From positions 1 through 64,000 of the forward strand of contig JAEOUN010000076.1 in assembly GCA_016839245.1 (NCBI GenBank): 64,000 nucleotides of DNA. The letters are read 5' to 3'. The number at the start of each line of letters is the position of its first letter. Position 1 is the first letter of the stretch. This stretch comes from Candidatus Thorarchaeota archaeon. Its GTDB lineage: Archaea > Asgardarchaeota > Thorarchaeia > Thorarchaeales > Thorarchaeaceae. The notes beneath the pieces are model-generated. The model was not told the DNA's origin. It saw nothing but the letters and a program-made list of their open reading frames with translations, and did no database searches. The position numbers and the translations under genes were made by a program. Below are positions 18,152-26,521 of the stretch, in pieces.

Positions 18152-18619
18152 CTAGTATCTATGCTCTTCTGCATTGATAGTCGCGTTACAATAAGGACAA
18201 GTTGCTTGAAGAGGTCCAATCCATTCAACTTCTTCATTATTTATTGCAGCTCCGCATGCAGGACAATGAGTAGGTACTTGATACAACACCTTTCCTGTCT
18301 TTTTCATCTCAATGAAATCTGGATTAATTGTGTAATCTCCTGTGTATTCTATTGTTTCAGGACTATAAGGTGATCTTGTTGTGGCTTGTGTTCCTTTTCC
18401 ACGTAAAATATGGATTCCTGTATATAATCCAAAGAATCCCATTAGAAAAGGAACTGCAATGATTGATAATATCAATACTGCTGGTACTCCGTGTGAAATA
18501 GCTTCTGAAATTGGCATAACTCTTAGCGCAAAGATTCCCATTCCAAAAGCAACACCACACCAAATGACAAAGAAACATGAGATGCAGATTTTTGCCTTAG
18601 TATTTGATTGGTCTTCCAA
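18152..18619 (-). CDS. Two-helix membrane protein with C-terminal zinc ribbon (paralogue of 24.1 kb gene)
   Basis: A 155-residue protein with two membrane helices at about 10-32 and 46-70, a linker, then a zinc ribbon C119-x2-C122 ... C141-x2-C144 with EWIGPLQATCPYCNATINAEE between and after the knuckles. The same layout, spacing and WxGPL..xCPYC core occur in the protein at 24109-24516, so the two are paralogues. Their helices are not alike, only the ribbon is. The start is TTG, with GGGAG about eight bases upstream. Function is unknown; a membrane-tethered binding module is likely. Confidence 0.7.
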   Translation of the reverse strand: MEDQSNTKAKICISCFFVIWCGVAFGMGIFALRVMPISEAISHGVPAVLILSIIAVPFLMGFFGLYTGIHILRGKGTQATTRSPYSPETIEYTGDYTINPDFIEMKKTGKVLYQVPTHCPACGAAINNEEVEWIGPLQATCPYCNATINAEEHRY

Positions 18620-18688
18620 TATTTACTCCCTGAGGGATTTTAGTTTTGAATAAACTTAAATTCTTTTCATAACTTGTAACATCGAATT

Positions 18689-18973
18689 CTAATCTTCTAT
18701 CTTATCTATTACCTCTTCTTCATTTTTAGACTCGACCTCATTATCTGGAAGATCAGGTAACTCAGAAGGCTTATACATACCCATATAGAATTCATCGATT
18801 TTTCCCTCACTTGAAGCCATTTCTGCTAATCTAGTCTGCTTACGGACGTAATCTTGATTCAAGCACCTGTAGCAATTATTGCAATAGACCTCTCGAACAT
18901 GCCATTTGTTGTAACGGATAAGTCTACCAACATTTCCACAATATGGACATGAGTCCTCGTTCATAATATTCAC
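18689..18973 (-). CDS. Small zinc-finger protein with acidic tail
   Basis: A 94-residue soluble protein with CPYC at residues 9-12, CNNC at 31-34 and an extra Cys at 37 in a compact ribbon (CGNVGRLIRYNKWHVREVY between). A helical segment follows (QTRLAEMASSEG) and a strongly acidic C-terminus (NEVESKNEEEVIDKIED). An ATG three codons inside is an alternative start. It is the first gene of a minus-strand pair with the membrane zinc-ribbon gene 69 bases downstream. It could bind RNA, DNA or protein; no catalytic residues are visible. Confidence 0.65.
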   Translation of the reverse strand: MNIMNEDSCPYCGNVGRLIRYNKWHVREVYCNNCYRCLNQDYVRKQTRLAEMASSEGKIDEFYMGMYKPSELPDLPDNEVESKNEEEVIDKIED

Positions 18974-19103
18974 AGATATAGAAATCTGTAATAAGAGTCA
19001 TTGGTACGAAATCAATTGTTTGTCCGTTTTTAAGTACAAATTCCAATTAAAAACTAGTAGCTTCTGGTGTCCTCTTTATGTGTCCCTTTCTAGTGGCTTT
19101 TGG

Positions 19104-19117
19104 TTATATAGTAACTA
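19104..19117 (+). promoter_or_regulatory. Putative TATA promoter element of the MFS gene
   Basis: TTATATAGTAACTA, identical to 11014-11027, lies 42 bases before the ATG of the MFS gene, close to the distance expected of an archaeal TATA box for a short leader. The 9-mer GTGTCCTCT lies upstream at 19067-19075 as in the other copy, though the spacing differs (28 against 15 bases). Confidence 0.5.
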
Positions 19118-19159
19118 CTGATTTAATTTCATAACTCTTCTAATGGTGATTTTCTAACA

Positions 19160-20668
19160 ATGAGTAGAACTTCAAGCTTTATGGGTTTTACAGAGGATGA
19201 CCAAAAGGCTCTCCATCTGGGTCGAATTCTAATGATTCTTCTGCCGACAGCGAATATCATATTCACCTTAAGTACCACCTTCTATACAATATTCATCGCA
19301 GAAGCTCTGGGTGGGCCCGGTGGATATATCGAAGGATTGGGACTCCTAGGAGTGCTTGTCGCAATCGAGATGGTTACTCAAACACTTCTTGACTATCCAA
19401 GTGGTGCTCTTGGTGATGCCATTGGACAGAGATGGGTCATTGCAATTGGGAATTTATTATATGGCGTTGTCTTCTTTATGGTCTCATTTGTCACTCCTTC
19501 AACGCCTTTCCTCTATCTGGTGTTGATCTTTGCTCTTCAGGGTGTAGCACAGTCTCAAATCAGTGGCGCGTGGAGCGCTTGGTTTGACAATAACTACAAG
19601 GTTGCAATGCCTACTGATAAAGACCGGAAAATTTACGGAAAATTCTGGGGTCGTATGGGAATGATTTCTCAGATTGCCTCCACACTCGCTTTAATTCCAG
19701 GTAGTATACTTGCAGTCATATTTCAGAGACCCTTTGTTTTTCAACTTCAGGCAATAGGTGCAGTATTCTTTGCTCTTCTTGTGTTGAGATACATCCGGGA
19801 CTTTCCAGAAGTTGAGGCTCTTCGAGAAGAACGCCCCTCAATGGGTGAATATACATCTCTCCTGAAAGAAGGTGTTTCTTACCTTTGGAAGACTCCCTTT
19901 GTCAAATACTTGGTTTTAGGATCCATGCTTGCTGCTAGCGCAATATCGGTTTGGGGACAACTGATTCTCTTCCCACTCTATTACAGTTACTTAATCACTG
20001 ATGTCGCAGTTGCTACATATCGGACCATAGCTTTCATCCCGGGAGTTGCTGCAAACGAACGTTCAGGTATCTGGTCGCAAAGATTTGAACCGAAGAAATG
20101 GATTCCTCGATTCAGACTTCTTCAGGCATGTGGATTTGTTTTCTTTGTCATACTTGCCTTTGTGATGTTCATCTTCCCACCAGTAGGTGAAGCTGCACAG
20201 ATGATACAGGTCCTGTGGCCATTCACATCTCTTGTCTTAATTGAACTGCCAGTACAGCACATCATCCCAATAATCGTACTCTTCAGTCTCTTCACTGTGA
20301 GTATGTTCTTTGGCGGTTTTGCGGAAATTCTTACACAGCGAGTTTTACTTGATGCCATACCGAGCAGAAATAGAAACTCACTCTACTCTCTTCAGCCAAC
20401 AATCCTCCTCATTATGGCAACTCCACAGATAGCAATCATTGGCTGGCTAATTCCAGCTATCGGCTTCCCGGCCACACTCTTGATCTGTGGCACGGTTTCG
20501 TTATCTGGTGTTCTCATCATTAGATATTCACTCACTCTTGAGAAGCCAGTAGTTGAACTAGATGACGCTGACTCTACTCCTAAAGCGCTCAAAGAAGAAA
20601 TCAAAATACTACGCTCGGAAACTCTGTTGGAAGAGACCGAATCAGTTGTTAGAACCATTCCGGAGTGA
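19160..20668 (+). CDS. MFS transporter
   Basis: A 502-residue major-facilitator protein with about twelve helices. The loop after helix 2 carries the MFS motif A equivalent in DYPSGALGDAIGQRWVIAIG. A central cytoplasmic loop (RDFPEVEALREERPSMGEY) separates the halves. The last about 45 residues are a soluble acidic tail with a predicted helix (PKALKEEIKILRSETLLEETESVV), which is unusual. The substrate is unknown. It has its own TATA-like element and a strong 3' hairpin, so it is probably monocistronic. Base composition seems slightly more GC-rich than its neighbours. Confidence 0.82.
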   Translation: MSRTSSFMGFTEDDQKALHLGRILMILLPTANIIFTLSTTFYTIFIAEALGGPGGYIEGLGLLGVLVAIEMVTQTLLDYPSGALGDAIGQRWVIAIGNLLYGVVFFMVSFVTPSTPFLYLVLIFALQGVAQSQISGAWSAWFDNNYKVAMPTDKDRKIYGKFWGRMGMISQIASTLALIPGSILAVIFQRPFVFQLQAIGAVFFALLVLRYIRDFPEVEALREERPSMGEYTSLLKEGVSYLWKTPFVKYLVLGSMLAASAISVWGQLILFPLYYSYLITDVAVATYRTIAFIPGVAANERSGIWSQRFEPKKWIPRFRLLQACGFVFFVILAFVMFIFPPVGEAAQMIQVLWPFTSLVLIELPVQHIIPIIVLFSLFTVSMFFGGFAEILTQRVLLDAIPSRNRNSLYSLQPTILLIMATPQIAIIGWLIPAIGFPATLLICGTVSLSGVLIIRYSLTLEKPVVELDDADSTPKALKEEIKILRSETLLEETESVVRTIPE

Positions 20669-20709
20669 TACCAAGAGATTTCAAAACATGATTCTCTCGG
20701 TGTCACTCC
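20662..20709 (+). terminator. Long hairpin terminator of the MFS gene
   Basis: GGAGTGATACC (20662-20672, containing the TGA stop) pairs with GGTGTCACTCC (20699-20709) over 11 bp with one G-U. Inside, after a 1x1 mismatch, AGAGA (20674-20678) pairs with TCTCT (20693-20697). The sequence after it, CCCCTTTTCATCAACTTTTCT, is pyrimidine-rich. The stem begins in the last codons of the gene, and the convergent aminopeptidase gene ends 25 bases beyond it. Confidence 0.55.
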
Positions 20710-20734
20710 CCCCTTTTCATCAACTTTTCTCTAT

Positions 20735-21799
20735 TTATGTTTCATAAAAGTACTTACCCTTACTGTAGATTAGTTCATCTCCAGCGTAGATTTCGCCATC
20801 GCGCATTGACTTAATCATATCAACATGGACTGCTGATTCATTGACACCATTGCAATCTTTGTAGGCTCTTCCAAGGGCACAGTGGATAGTATCCCCAATT
20901 TTCTCATCAAAGAGCATATTCAAAGTGTACTGCTTAATACCTCTGTTTGTGCCAATCGCCATCTCTCCAAGCTTACGAGACCCCTCATCAGTTTCAATGA
21001 TCTGTTTTAGAGTTGCTTCCTCTTTCTCAGCAGAGTAGTCCACAACTTCACCCTTCTCAAAGGTCAAGCGTACACCTTCAATGACCTTGCCATATTGCAG
21101 GAATGGAATATCAAAATAGATCTTACCCTCAACACTATCTTCTACTGGTGCAGTGAAGACTTCACCGCTCGGGAGATTATGTTTGCCATCACTTGCGATC
21201 CAAATTCTGCCCTCTGTCGAGGCATGAATATCCGTTTCTGGTCCTATGTAACGAATATCTTTGTGACTCTCAAGATGGTCCTTCATCACATGCATCATCT
21301 TACTCTCTTCTGCCCAATCAATTAGAGTTGCTCCATAGACAAAATCACGGTATTCTTCTAGACTCATATTCGCCTGCTGTGCGAGAGTCTGGCAGGGATG
21401 AACAGTTAGACACCATCGTTTACTCAAACGTATTGCTTGTATATCTTGATGTGTCTTGGAGTTTAACATACTGAGCTTCGGGTCGACATTAGCGAGTGCT
21501 CTTGTGTTAACGGGTGACCGAAGAGCTATGAAGACATCACACTTCTCTGTTAATACTTTGAGATGATCTGGCACAATCTTTAATGTATCCTCTGTAACTC
21601 CATCATAGTATGCCTTAGATGCTTCTTCACTATCCATAAGAGTGACAACACGACCTCCAGCTTTTGCAATAACCTTGTGAAGTGCAACAACGAGTTCATG
21701 TGCTTCTGGGCTCGCACTAATAATTACCATGTCGCCTCGTCTTATCTCAGTGCTCCACTCAGTTATGATTCTTGCATGTTCTTCCACTCGGGTGTCCAT
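20735..21799 (-). CDS. M29-family (thermophilic AmpS-type) aminopeptidase
   Basis: A 354-residue metallo-aminopeptidase of family M29, which removes N-terminal residues from peptides using two divalent metals. The family's metal ligands are all visible in order: E213 (LPSGEVFTAP), E279 (LGEMAIGTN), H306 and Y313 (IHCALGRAY), H325 and D327 (VHVDMI). The N-terminal half is the alpha/beta domain typical of the family. A GGA about nine bases before the ATG supports the start. Cytosolic. It likely feeds on peptides made by other proteases; no peptide transporter is adjacent. Confidence 0.92.
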   Translation of the reverse strand: MDTRVEEHARIITEWSTEIRRGDMVIISASPEAHELVVALHKVIAKAGGRVVTLMDSEEASKAYYDGVTEDTLKIVPDHLKVLTEKCDVFIALRSPVNTRALANVDPKLSMLNSKTHQDIQAIRLSKRWCLTVHPCQTLAQQANMSLEEYRDFVYGATLIDWAEESKMMHVMKDHLESHKDIRYIGPETDIHASTEGRIWIASDGKHNLPSGEVFTAPVEDSVEGKIYFDIPFLQYGKVIEGVRLTFEKGEVVDYSAEKEEATLKQIIETDEGSRKLGEMAIGTNRGIKQYTLNMLFDEKIGDTIHCALGRAYKDCNGVNESAVHVDMIKSMRDGEIYAGDELIYSKGKYFYET

Positions 21800-21969
21800 T
21801 ATACATTCCTCTCTCTTCTGGTTACTTCTCCCCTGTCATATAGATTTCGGCATAAGCCATGTTTCCAAAAGTCTTGTTTTAAAAAGGAACCTAGTCTGCT
21901 ACAAATTTGATTTTTTTGAAACACAAACTAAACCACTTTTTTCTTCTGCAAGAAGATTCAGGAATTGCA

Positions 21970-24000
21970 TTACACTCTTTTTCGATATCTTACTATGCCT
22001 ATCACTGCTGCTATTATTACCACACTGCTACCAATGATGATGACTGTTGTGATAGTCAGATTCAATATCAATCCTGTTTCATATATCCTGTATGCTTGAA
22101 TGCAAATATCAGTAGTGTATGTACTGGAATCGTAGAAACTAAATGCAAAATATACAAGTCCTGATTTTCCGCTGTCCATGAAAAACGGTGCCGTATAATA
22201 AGGCCAGTTTTCGTTGTCCATTGTATGATTAGCTAATAGATTTCCATCAAAATCAAATGTAAGTAGTAAATACTCAAGCGTTGGAGTCATATGTTGTACA
22301 AGCAGTTGTATCTTTCCATCTGGAGTTGTAGTCATTACTCTAGGTGTCAATGAGTAATACCACCCATTGGGCCATGATTTTGAATACTCTGTAGCCCAGA
22401 TGATTTCTCCTGCGGAATCAATGTGGTAGAGGATTATCCTTGAGATATCATCTTCAAGACTCGGACTTGAATAAGAAGCAGCATAATAACCTCCTTCGCC
22501 ATCCGGTTCAATTATGTCGCCAAATCCTCCATAATTAAATGTGCCATTGAAATAGTATCTAAATCTAAAGCCATATTGTGATTGAAAACTAACATGATCA
22601 TCAAAAGAGATAAGCTGCCCAGGTGTATCATACCAAGCGTGTAAATGAATGGAACTTGTATTAGAAATGAAATTACCATCATTATCAAATTTCATAATAC
22701 CATTTTTATGATAATATGGCTCATCTAAATTATAATCACTATAGACCACATAGATAGAACCGTTATCTTGAACTCCTATTGCTGCTCCGACTTGAGAGTA
22801 ATTTTCGCCCCATTCTGACTGCCATAATCGCTCTCCCTTTGACGACCATTTTGTAACAATGAGATTCGTACCTTCGAGTTCTCTCAAAATATATCCTGTT
22901 GTGTAGATGTATCCCTCATGGAAACACATCGATCGGACTTGTGTCTTATTATCATTATTGACTTTCCATAAAAGATGCAACTGAGAATCGTATTTTAAAA
23001 TGAATTGATAGCGAAAACGATTTCCTTCTTGGATGTACAAATCATAGCTAGATCGTGAATTTCCTGTCACATACACTGATCCGTCTGGTCCGACTTCCAT
23101 CCCATAACAATCATCATAGACTGCATCTGATGCATTAGGAGATGTCGGGAAGATATCACCATGAAATGAACCATATGTTTCATTGTATTCTGGTTGCAGG
23201 ATTGAGTCAGAATCTTGTAGTTTGTCCATTTGTACAAAGATATCCGTATAACTTACTCGAATGGAAACAGAACCATTATAGAAGGTCCAAGGTTCTGTTC
23301 CCAACATTGATTGGAAGCTAGAAGTAGGAGCAAGTCCAATCGCCAATTTTGCAGAGTTATCAGGATCTTCCTGAACACCTTCCTTTTCGATCATTCCACC
23401 AAAGATATCAGCAATTTCAAGATAATTTAGGTTGACTGTCATTGTGGCATAGATTTCTGTATAAACTCCTTCTTTGGATTCATAAAGTAAAATCCAGTTG
23501 CCAGATGAATCAATAGCCCATAGATAGACTCGAAACATGATATTATTATATTCTTGTGCTCCTGGTGCGAAATCTCCAGTTAATAATGTGCTATAATTGA
23601 GAAGCACTTGCACTACATCGGGTTTCTGTTCATATGGCCATCCAAATTCTTGGTATGCATAGATAAAGTCATTATAGTCTGGCATAGTACTCTCAGGATC
23701 CTTACCTATGAAATTCAATTCAGTCCCTGCTACATGAGTCCAATCAAGCTCAATATAATTGAAATCTGTACCTTGATGATAAGTGGATGAAAACTCATCT
23801 GAAGTTCCACTTATTTCAACTGTGGGCTCAATGTTGAATCTTGGATCGGGTAAAAGACTATCAATGAAAAAGTTTGATGGATGTGCTTTGTCCGAGGAGT
23901 TCATATTTTGAGAAGCTGATATGTTGATTGGAATGACAAAAGAAGCGATAAATAAAATTGATATTGCCAATAAGCAAGTAATTTTTTCAAATGTTTTCAT
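21970..24000 (-). CDS. Secreted, membrane-anchored beta-propeller-like surface protein
   Basis: A 676-residue protein that begins with a signal peptide (KITCLLAISILFIASFVIPI) and ends with one membrane helix and a basic tail (GIVRYRKRV), so most of it faces outside. Residues about 60-270 form a beta-rich region with several N-x-S/T sites. From about 300 there are repeated propeller-like blades of the type GPDGSVYVTG, HEGYIYTTG and QDNGSIYVVY, as in SBBP/PQQ-like beta-propellers. No enzyme motif is seen. A role in surface binding or the S-layer is plausible. The single-anchor plan is shared with the proteins at 49.6 and 55.1 kb. Confidence 0.78.
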   Translation of the reverse strand: MKTFEKITCLLAISILFIASFVIPINISASQNMNSSDKAHPSNFFIDSLLPDPRFNIEPTVEISGTSDEFSSTYHQGTDFNYIELDWTHVAGTELNFIGKDPESTMPDYNDFIYAYQEFGWPYEQKPDVVQVLLNYSTLLTGDFAPGAQEYNNIMFRVYLWAIDSSGNWILLYESKEGVYTEIYATMTVNLNYLEIADIFGGMIEKEGVQEDPDNSAKLAIGLAPTSSFQSMLGTEPWTFYNGSVSIRVSYTDIFVQMDKLQDSDSILQPEYNETYGSFHGDIFPTSPNASDAVYDDCYGMEVGPDGSVYVTGNSRSSYDLYIQEGNRFRYQFILKYDSQLHLLWKVNNDNKTQVRSMCFHEGYIYTTGYILRELEGTNLIVTKWSSKGERLWQSEWGENYSQVGAAIGVQDNGSIYVVYSDYNLDEPYYHKNGIMKFDNDGNFISNTSSIHLHAWYDTPGQLISFDDHVSFQSQYGFRFRYYFNGTFNYGGFGDIIEPDGEGGYYAASYSSPSLEDDISRIILYHIDSAGEIIWATEYSKSWPNGWYYSLTPRVMTTTPDGKIQLLVQHMTPTLEYLLLTFDFDGNLLANHTMDNENWPYYTAPFFMDSGKSGLVYFAFSFYDSSTYTTDICIQAYRIYETGLILNLTITTVIIIGSSVVIIAAVIGIVRYRKRV

Positions 24001-24108
24001 CTTTCCGCCCGTCCTTCATCCTTCTATGAGCGTGATTTGATAAAAACATTGAGTTTCTCGTTGATGATAAAAGTGTATTTGGCAATTTGTATATTTAATC
24101 TGATCTAG

Positions 24109-24516
24109 TTATACTTCACGTTTTTCTGCGGAATGGGTGGCTCCACAATATGGGCATTTAATCGTCAATGGACCAACCCATTGTATATCCTCTGGGTCAA
24201 GGTTAGCGCCACAGTCCTTGCAGAATTTCGGTGGTTCAAGTATGTACGATTTTTCGTGGGTTTCGGTAACATGTCGGGTCCCAAAAGCGCCCATGGTGCC
24301 AAACGCTGGTATGCTATCTTTCATTCCATAGATTATAATTCCTGCGCCAATAAGGAAACTTATCATAGGTACGAATAGGACAAAGAAAAGAATGGTGCCC
24401 ACATCATGAGTATCAATCCAAAAGAACTGCATAAATCCACCAAAGAATCCACCGACTATCACTATCATTCCAATAATCATTGATGCAACTCGTTTACCAC
24501 TAGAGCTTTCAGTCAT
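24109..24516 (-). CDS. Two-helix membrane protein with C-terminal zinc ribbon (paralogue of 18.2 kb gene)
   Basis: A 135-residue protein with membrane helices at about 10-32 and 40-64, then a zinc ribbon C99-x2-C102 ... C121-x2-C124 reading DIQWVGPLTIKCPYCGATHSAEKR. The Cys spacing equals that of the 18152-18619 protein, and the WVGPL...CPYC core is shared, while the membrane parts differ. It lies between the surface propeller gene and the divergent permease gene. Function is unknown. The ribbon is predicted to lie on the cytoplasmic side if the positive-inside rule holds. Confidence 0.72.
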   Translation of the reverse strand: MTESSSGKRVASMIIGMIVIVGGFFGGFMQFFWIDTHDVGTILFFVLFVPMISFLIGAGIIIYGMKDSIPAFGTMGAFGTRHVTETHEKSYILEPPKFCKDCGANLDPEDIQWVGPLTIKCPYCGATHSAEKREV

Positions 24517-24670
24517 GGCATGTCAACCTACATATTCTCTGTTTTTTTGTTGAGCATTGTAAGTTATAGGTTTCTCTCAGATGAACACTCGATTTTTCCA
24601 ATGCTTTGCATTCCAAGGTAGGGTATATTCGCGACTGCTTTAATAGTATGTCCTGTCTTATCCTAATTCA

Positions 24671-25951
24671 ATGGATTTAGCTGGATTATTGATTCTCATT
24701 ATATTGGTAGTTACACTCCTCGTGATATTATCTGAGAGGATTAATGAAACAGCTGCATCTCTATTTGCCATGTCGCTTGTTGGCGGCATCTTATACATTG
24801 CCTATGATTTTACGTTTGGTGAATTTGTCCTTACGATGCCTTGGGATACAATTCTGTTTGTTACAGCGATGCTAATAGTTGTGGCAATTGCTGCATCGAG
24901 TGGAATGTTCCAATATATCGCTTTGCTTCTAATTCGCAGAACAAAAGGAGAGGCTCGACAAATTTTCATTACTTTCATGGGTTTTGTGTTTGTCATCTCT
25001 CTTTTCCTTGATCCGTTGCCAACTATGATGGTGATGGGAGTCTTTACGGTGGAGGTCTGTAAAGCCGTGGATATAGATTTCAGACCAATTTTGATATCAG
25101 AAGTGATTGTAGCTAACTTCGCTTCTTTCCCCTCATTAGTTGGATCGGTGCCTAATCTTGTCATTGTCGTTGGAGCCGAGATTGACGTTGCACAGATGTT
25201 CATTATTTTAATGCCATTGACCCTCATCCTCTTTGTAGTAACTGTGTTTCTTCTTCTTAGGCAATATGGTGATTCGTTGAAAGTGGAAGGGACATCAGAT
25301 TGGAATCTCCTCTATCTAATCAAACCAAGTATCATGATTAAATCCAAGCATGATTTTTACCTGTCAATCATTGCTATGACAATATTGATTCTTGGTTTCA
25401 CAATCGGAGCAGTTCGTGTTGAAGCTAGTCTCATTGCTATGATGGTAGCTTCTGCCATGCTAGTTTTTTCACATGAACGATCAAAAGACCTACTCAGGAC
25501 GCTCTCTTGGGACACGATATTCTTTCTTGTAGGTCTTTTTGGTATAATCGCTGGACTTGAGAAGTCCAATGTAATAACTGAATTTGTTAATGGAACTCTG
25601 AATTTAATTGGTCAAAATGTATTCCTTGCCATCGCGATTATGATTTGGATCCCTGGTCTTGTATTATCATTAATTGACAATATTCCTATTGCTGCACTGC
25701 TTGCTCCTCTTGGCTTAAGGTTAGGCGCAATTAATGCTGTAGTTCCAATGACATTGATTATTGGAACTAATGTGGGAGGTTATATGATTCCATTTGGAGA
25801 TGCGCCTAATATGATAGTAGTTGGACTTGCTGCAGATGAGGGAAAACCAATCAGTTTCATGGAATTTACAAAAATTGCATTTCCGTTGGGATTTTTACAT
25901 CTAGTCATTAGTACGATTTATTCGTTTATTGTTGCCCTTCTTCTAGCATAG
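24671..25951 (+). CDS. ArsB/NhaD/SLC13-type (ion transporter superfamily) permease
   Basis: A 426-residue membrane protein with about eleven helices in two halves. The family signatures are present: SLFLDPLPTMMVM and SFPSLVGSVPNLVIVVGA in the first half, then LIDNIPIAALLAPL and GTNVGGYMIPFGDAPNMIVVG in the second, matching the paired D-N-x-P-x-A and G-x-N-x-G...G-x-x-x-N hairpins of ArsB, NhaD and citrate/dicarboxylate permeases. The substrate could be arsenite, sodium/proton or a dicarboxylate. No arsenate reductase or ArsR is nearby. The ATG follows a short A/T-rich leader. Confidence 0.85.
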   Translation: MDLAGLLILIILVVTLLVILSERINETAASLFAMSLVGGILYIAYDFTFGEFVLTMPWDTILFVTAMLIVVAIAASSGMFQYIALLLIRRTKGEARQIFITFMGFVFVISLFLDPLPTMMVMGVFTVEVCKAVDIDFRPILISEVIVANFASFPSLVGSVPNLVIVVGAEIDVAQMFIILMPLTLILFVVTVFLLLRQYGDSLKVEGTSDWNLLYLIKPSIMIKSKHDFYLSIIAMTILILGFTIGAVRVEASLIAMMVASAMLVFSHERSKDLLRTLSWDTIFFLVGLFGIIAGLEKSNVITEFVNGTLNLIGQNVFLAIAIMIWIPGLVLSLIDNIPIAALLAPLGLRLGAINAVVPMTLIIGTNVGGYMIPFGDAPNMIVVGLAADEGKPISFMEFTKIAFPLGFLHLVISTIYSFIVALLLA

Positions 25952-26029
25952 GTCTATCATTTTTTTGACCTTTTTGTGATTTTGACTTAGATAATTAAAT
26001 TCATCAAGCAAAAGAGTAATTGGTCAATC

Positions 26030-26518
26030 ATGTTCGAACAATTAGAAAATGCAATTAGGAGAAGTCTTAGAGGGAAATACATTCACATTGATCCCTTAAA
26101 AGCTCTTGAGGGATTGAATACCAAAAACGCGAACGTTGTTCCTGAAAATGGAATCCATTCCTGCTGGCAACTCCTAAGCCATATTGTCTATTGGCAAGAC
26201 TTGATGCTGTCAGCTCTTCGTGAAGAGAATGTTCAGTGGCCAAAAACCAATGAGGAAAGCTGGCCTGATAACGAATTGCTGAAAGACCAAGCAACGTGGG
26301 ATGAGCTTGTCACAAAATTTGAGAACGGAATTCAAGAAGCTGAAGCCCTTAGCAAAAAGGTTGAGTCATTGGATGACCTTCCTGCATGGCCCAAAGTCAC
26401 TCCTTTTGCAGCGCTAATGGTCTTTGCACAGCATAATGCTTTTCACTTGGGAGAAATAATCGCAACTCGTCAAGCTCTTGGATTCTGGCCGCCTCCTGAA
26501 TATAAGCAAACATTTTGA
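26030..26518 (+). CDS. DinB/YfiT-family metal-binding four-helix protein
   Basis: A 162-residue four-helix protein of the DinB superfamily. The conserved metal-binding histidines are at H51 (LLSHIVYWQD), H135 and H139 (AQHNAFHLGEIIATRQALG), the normal triad. Family members include thiol-dependent transferases (bacillithiol, mycothiol) and damage-induced proteins. Archaeal members are mostly uncharacterised, so activity is not assigned. It ends three bases before the stop of the convergent oxidoreductase gene. Confidence 0.87.
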   Translation: MFEQLENAIRRSLRGKYIHIDPLKALEGLNTKNANVVPENGIHSCWQLLSHIVYWQDLMLSALREENVQWPKTNEESWPDNELLKDQATWDELVTKFENGIQEAEALSKKVESLDDLPAWPKVTPFAALMVFAQHNAFHLGEIIATRQALGFWPPPEYKQTF

Positions 26519-26521
26519 ACT

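Noticed and set aside
24802..25227. 141-residue minus-strand frame inside the ArsB/SLC13-type permease gene
   Set aside because: Antisense shadow of membrane-helix codons; the sense strand carries the family signatures.
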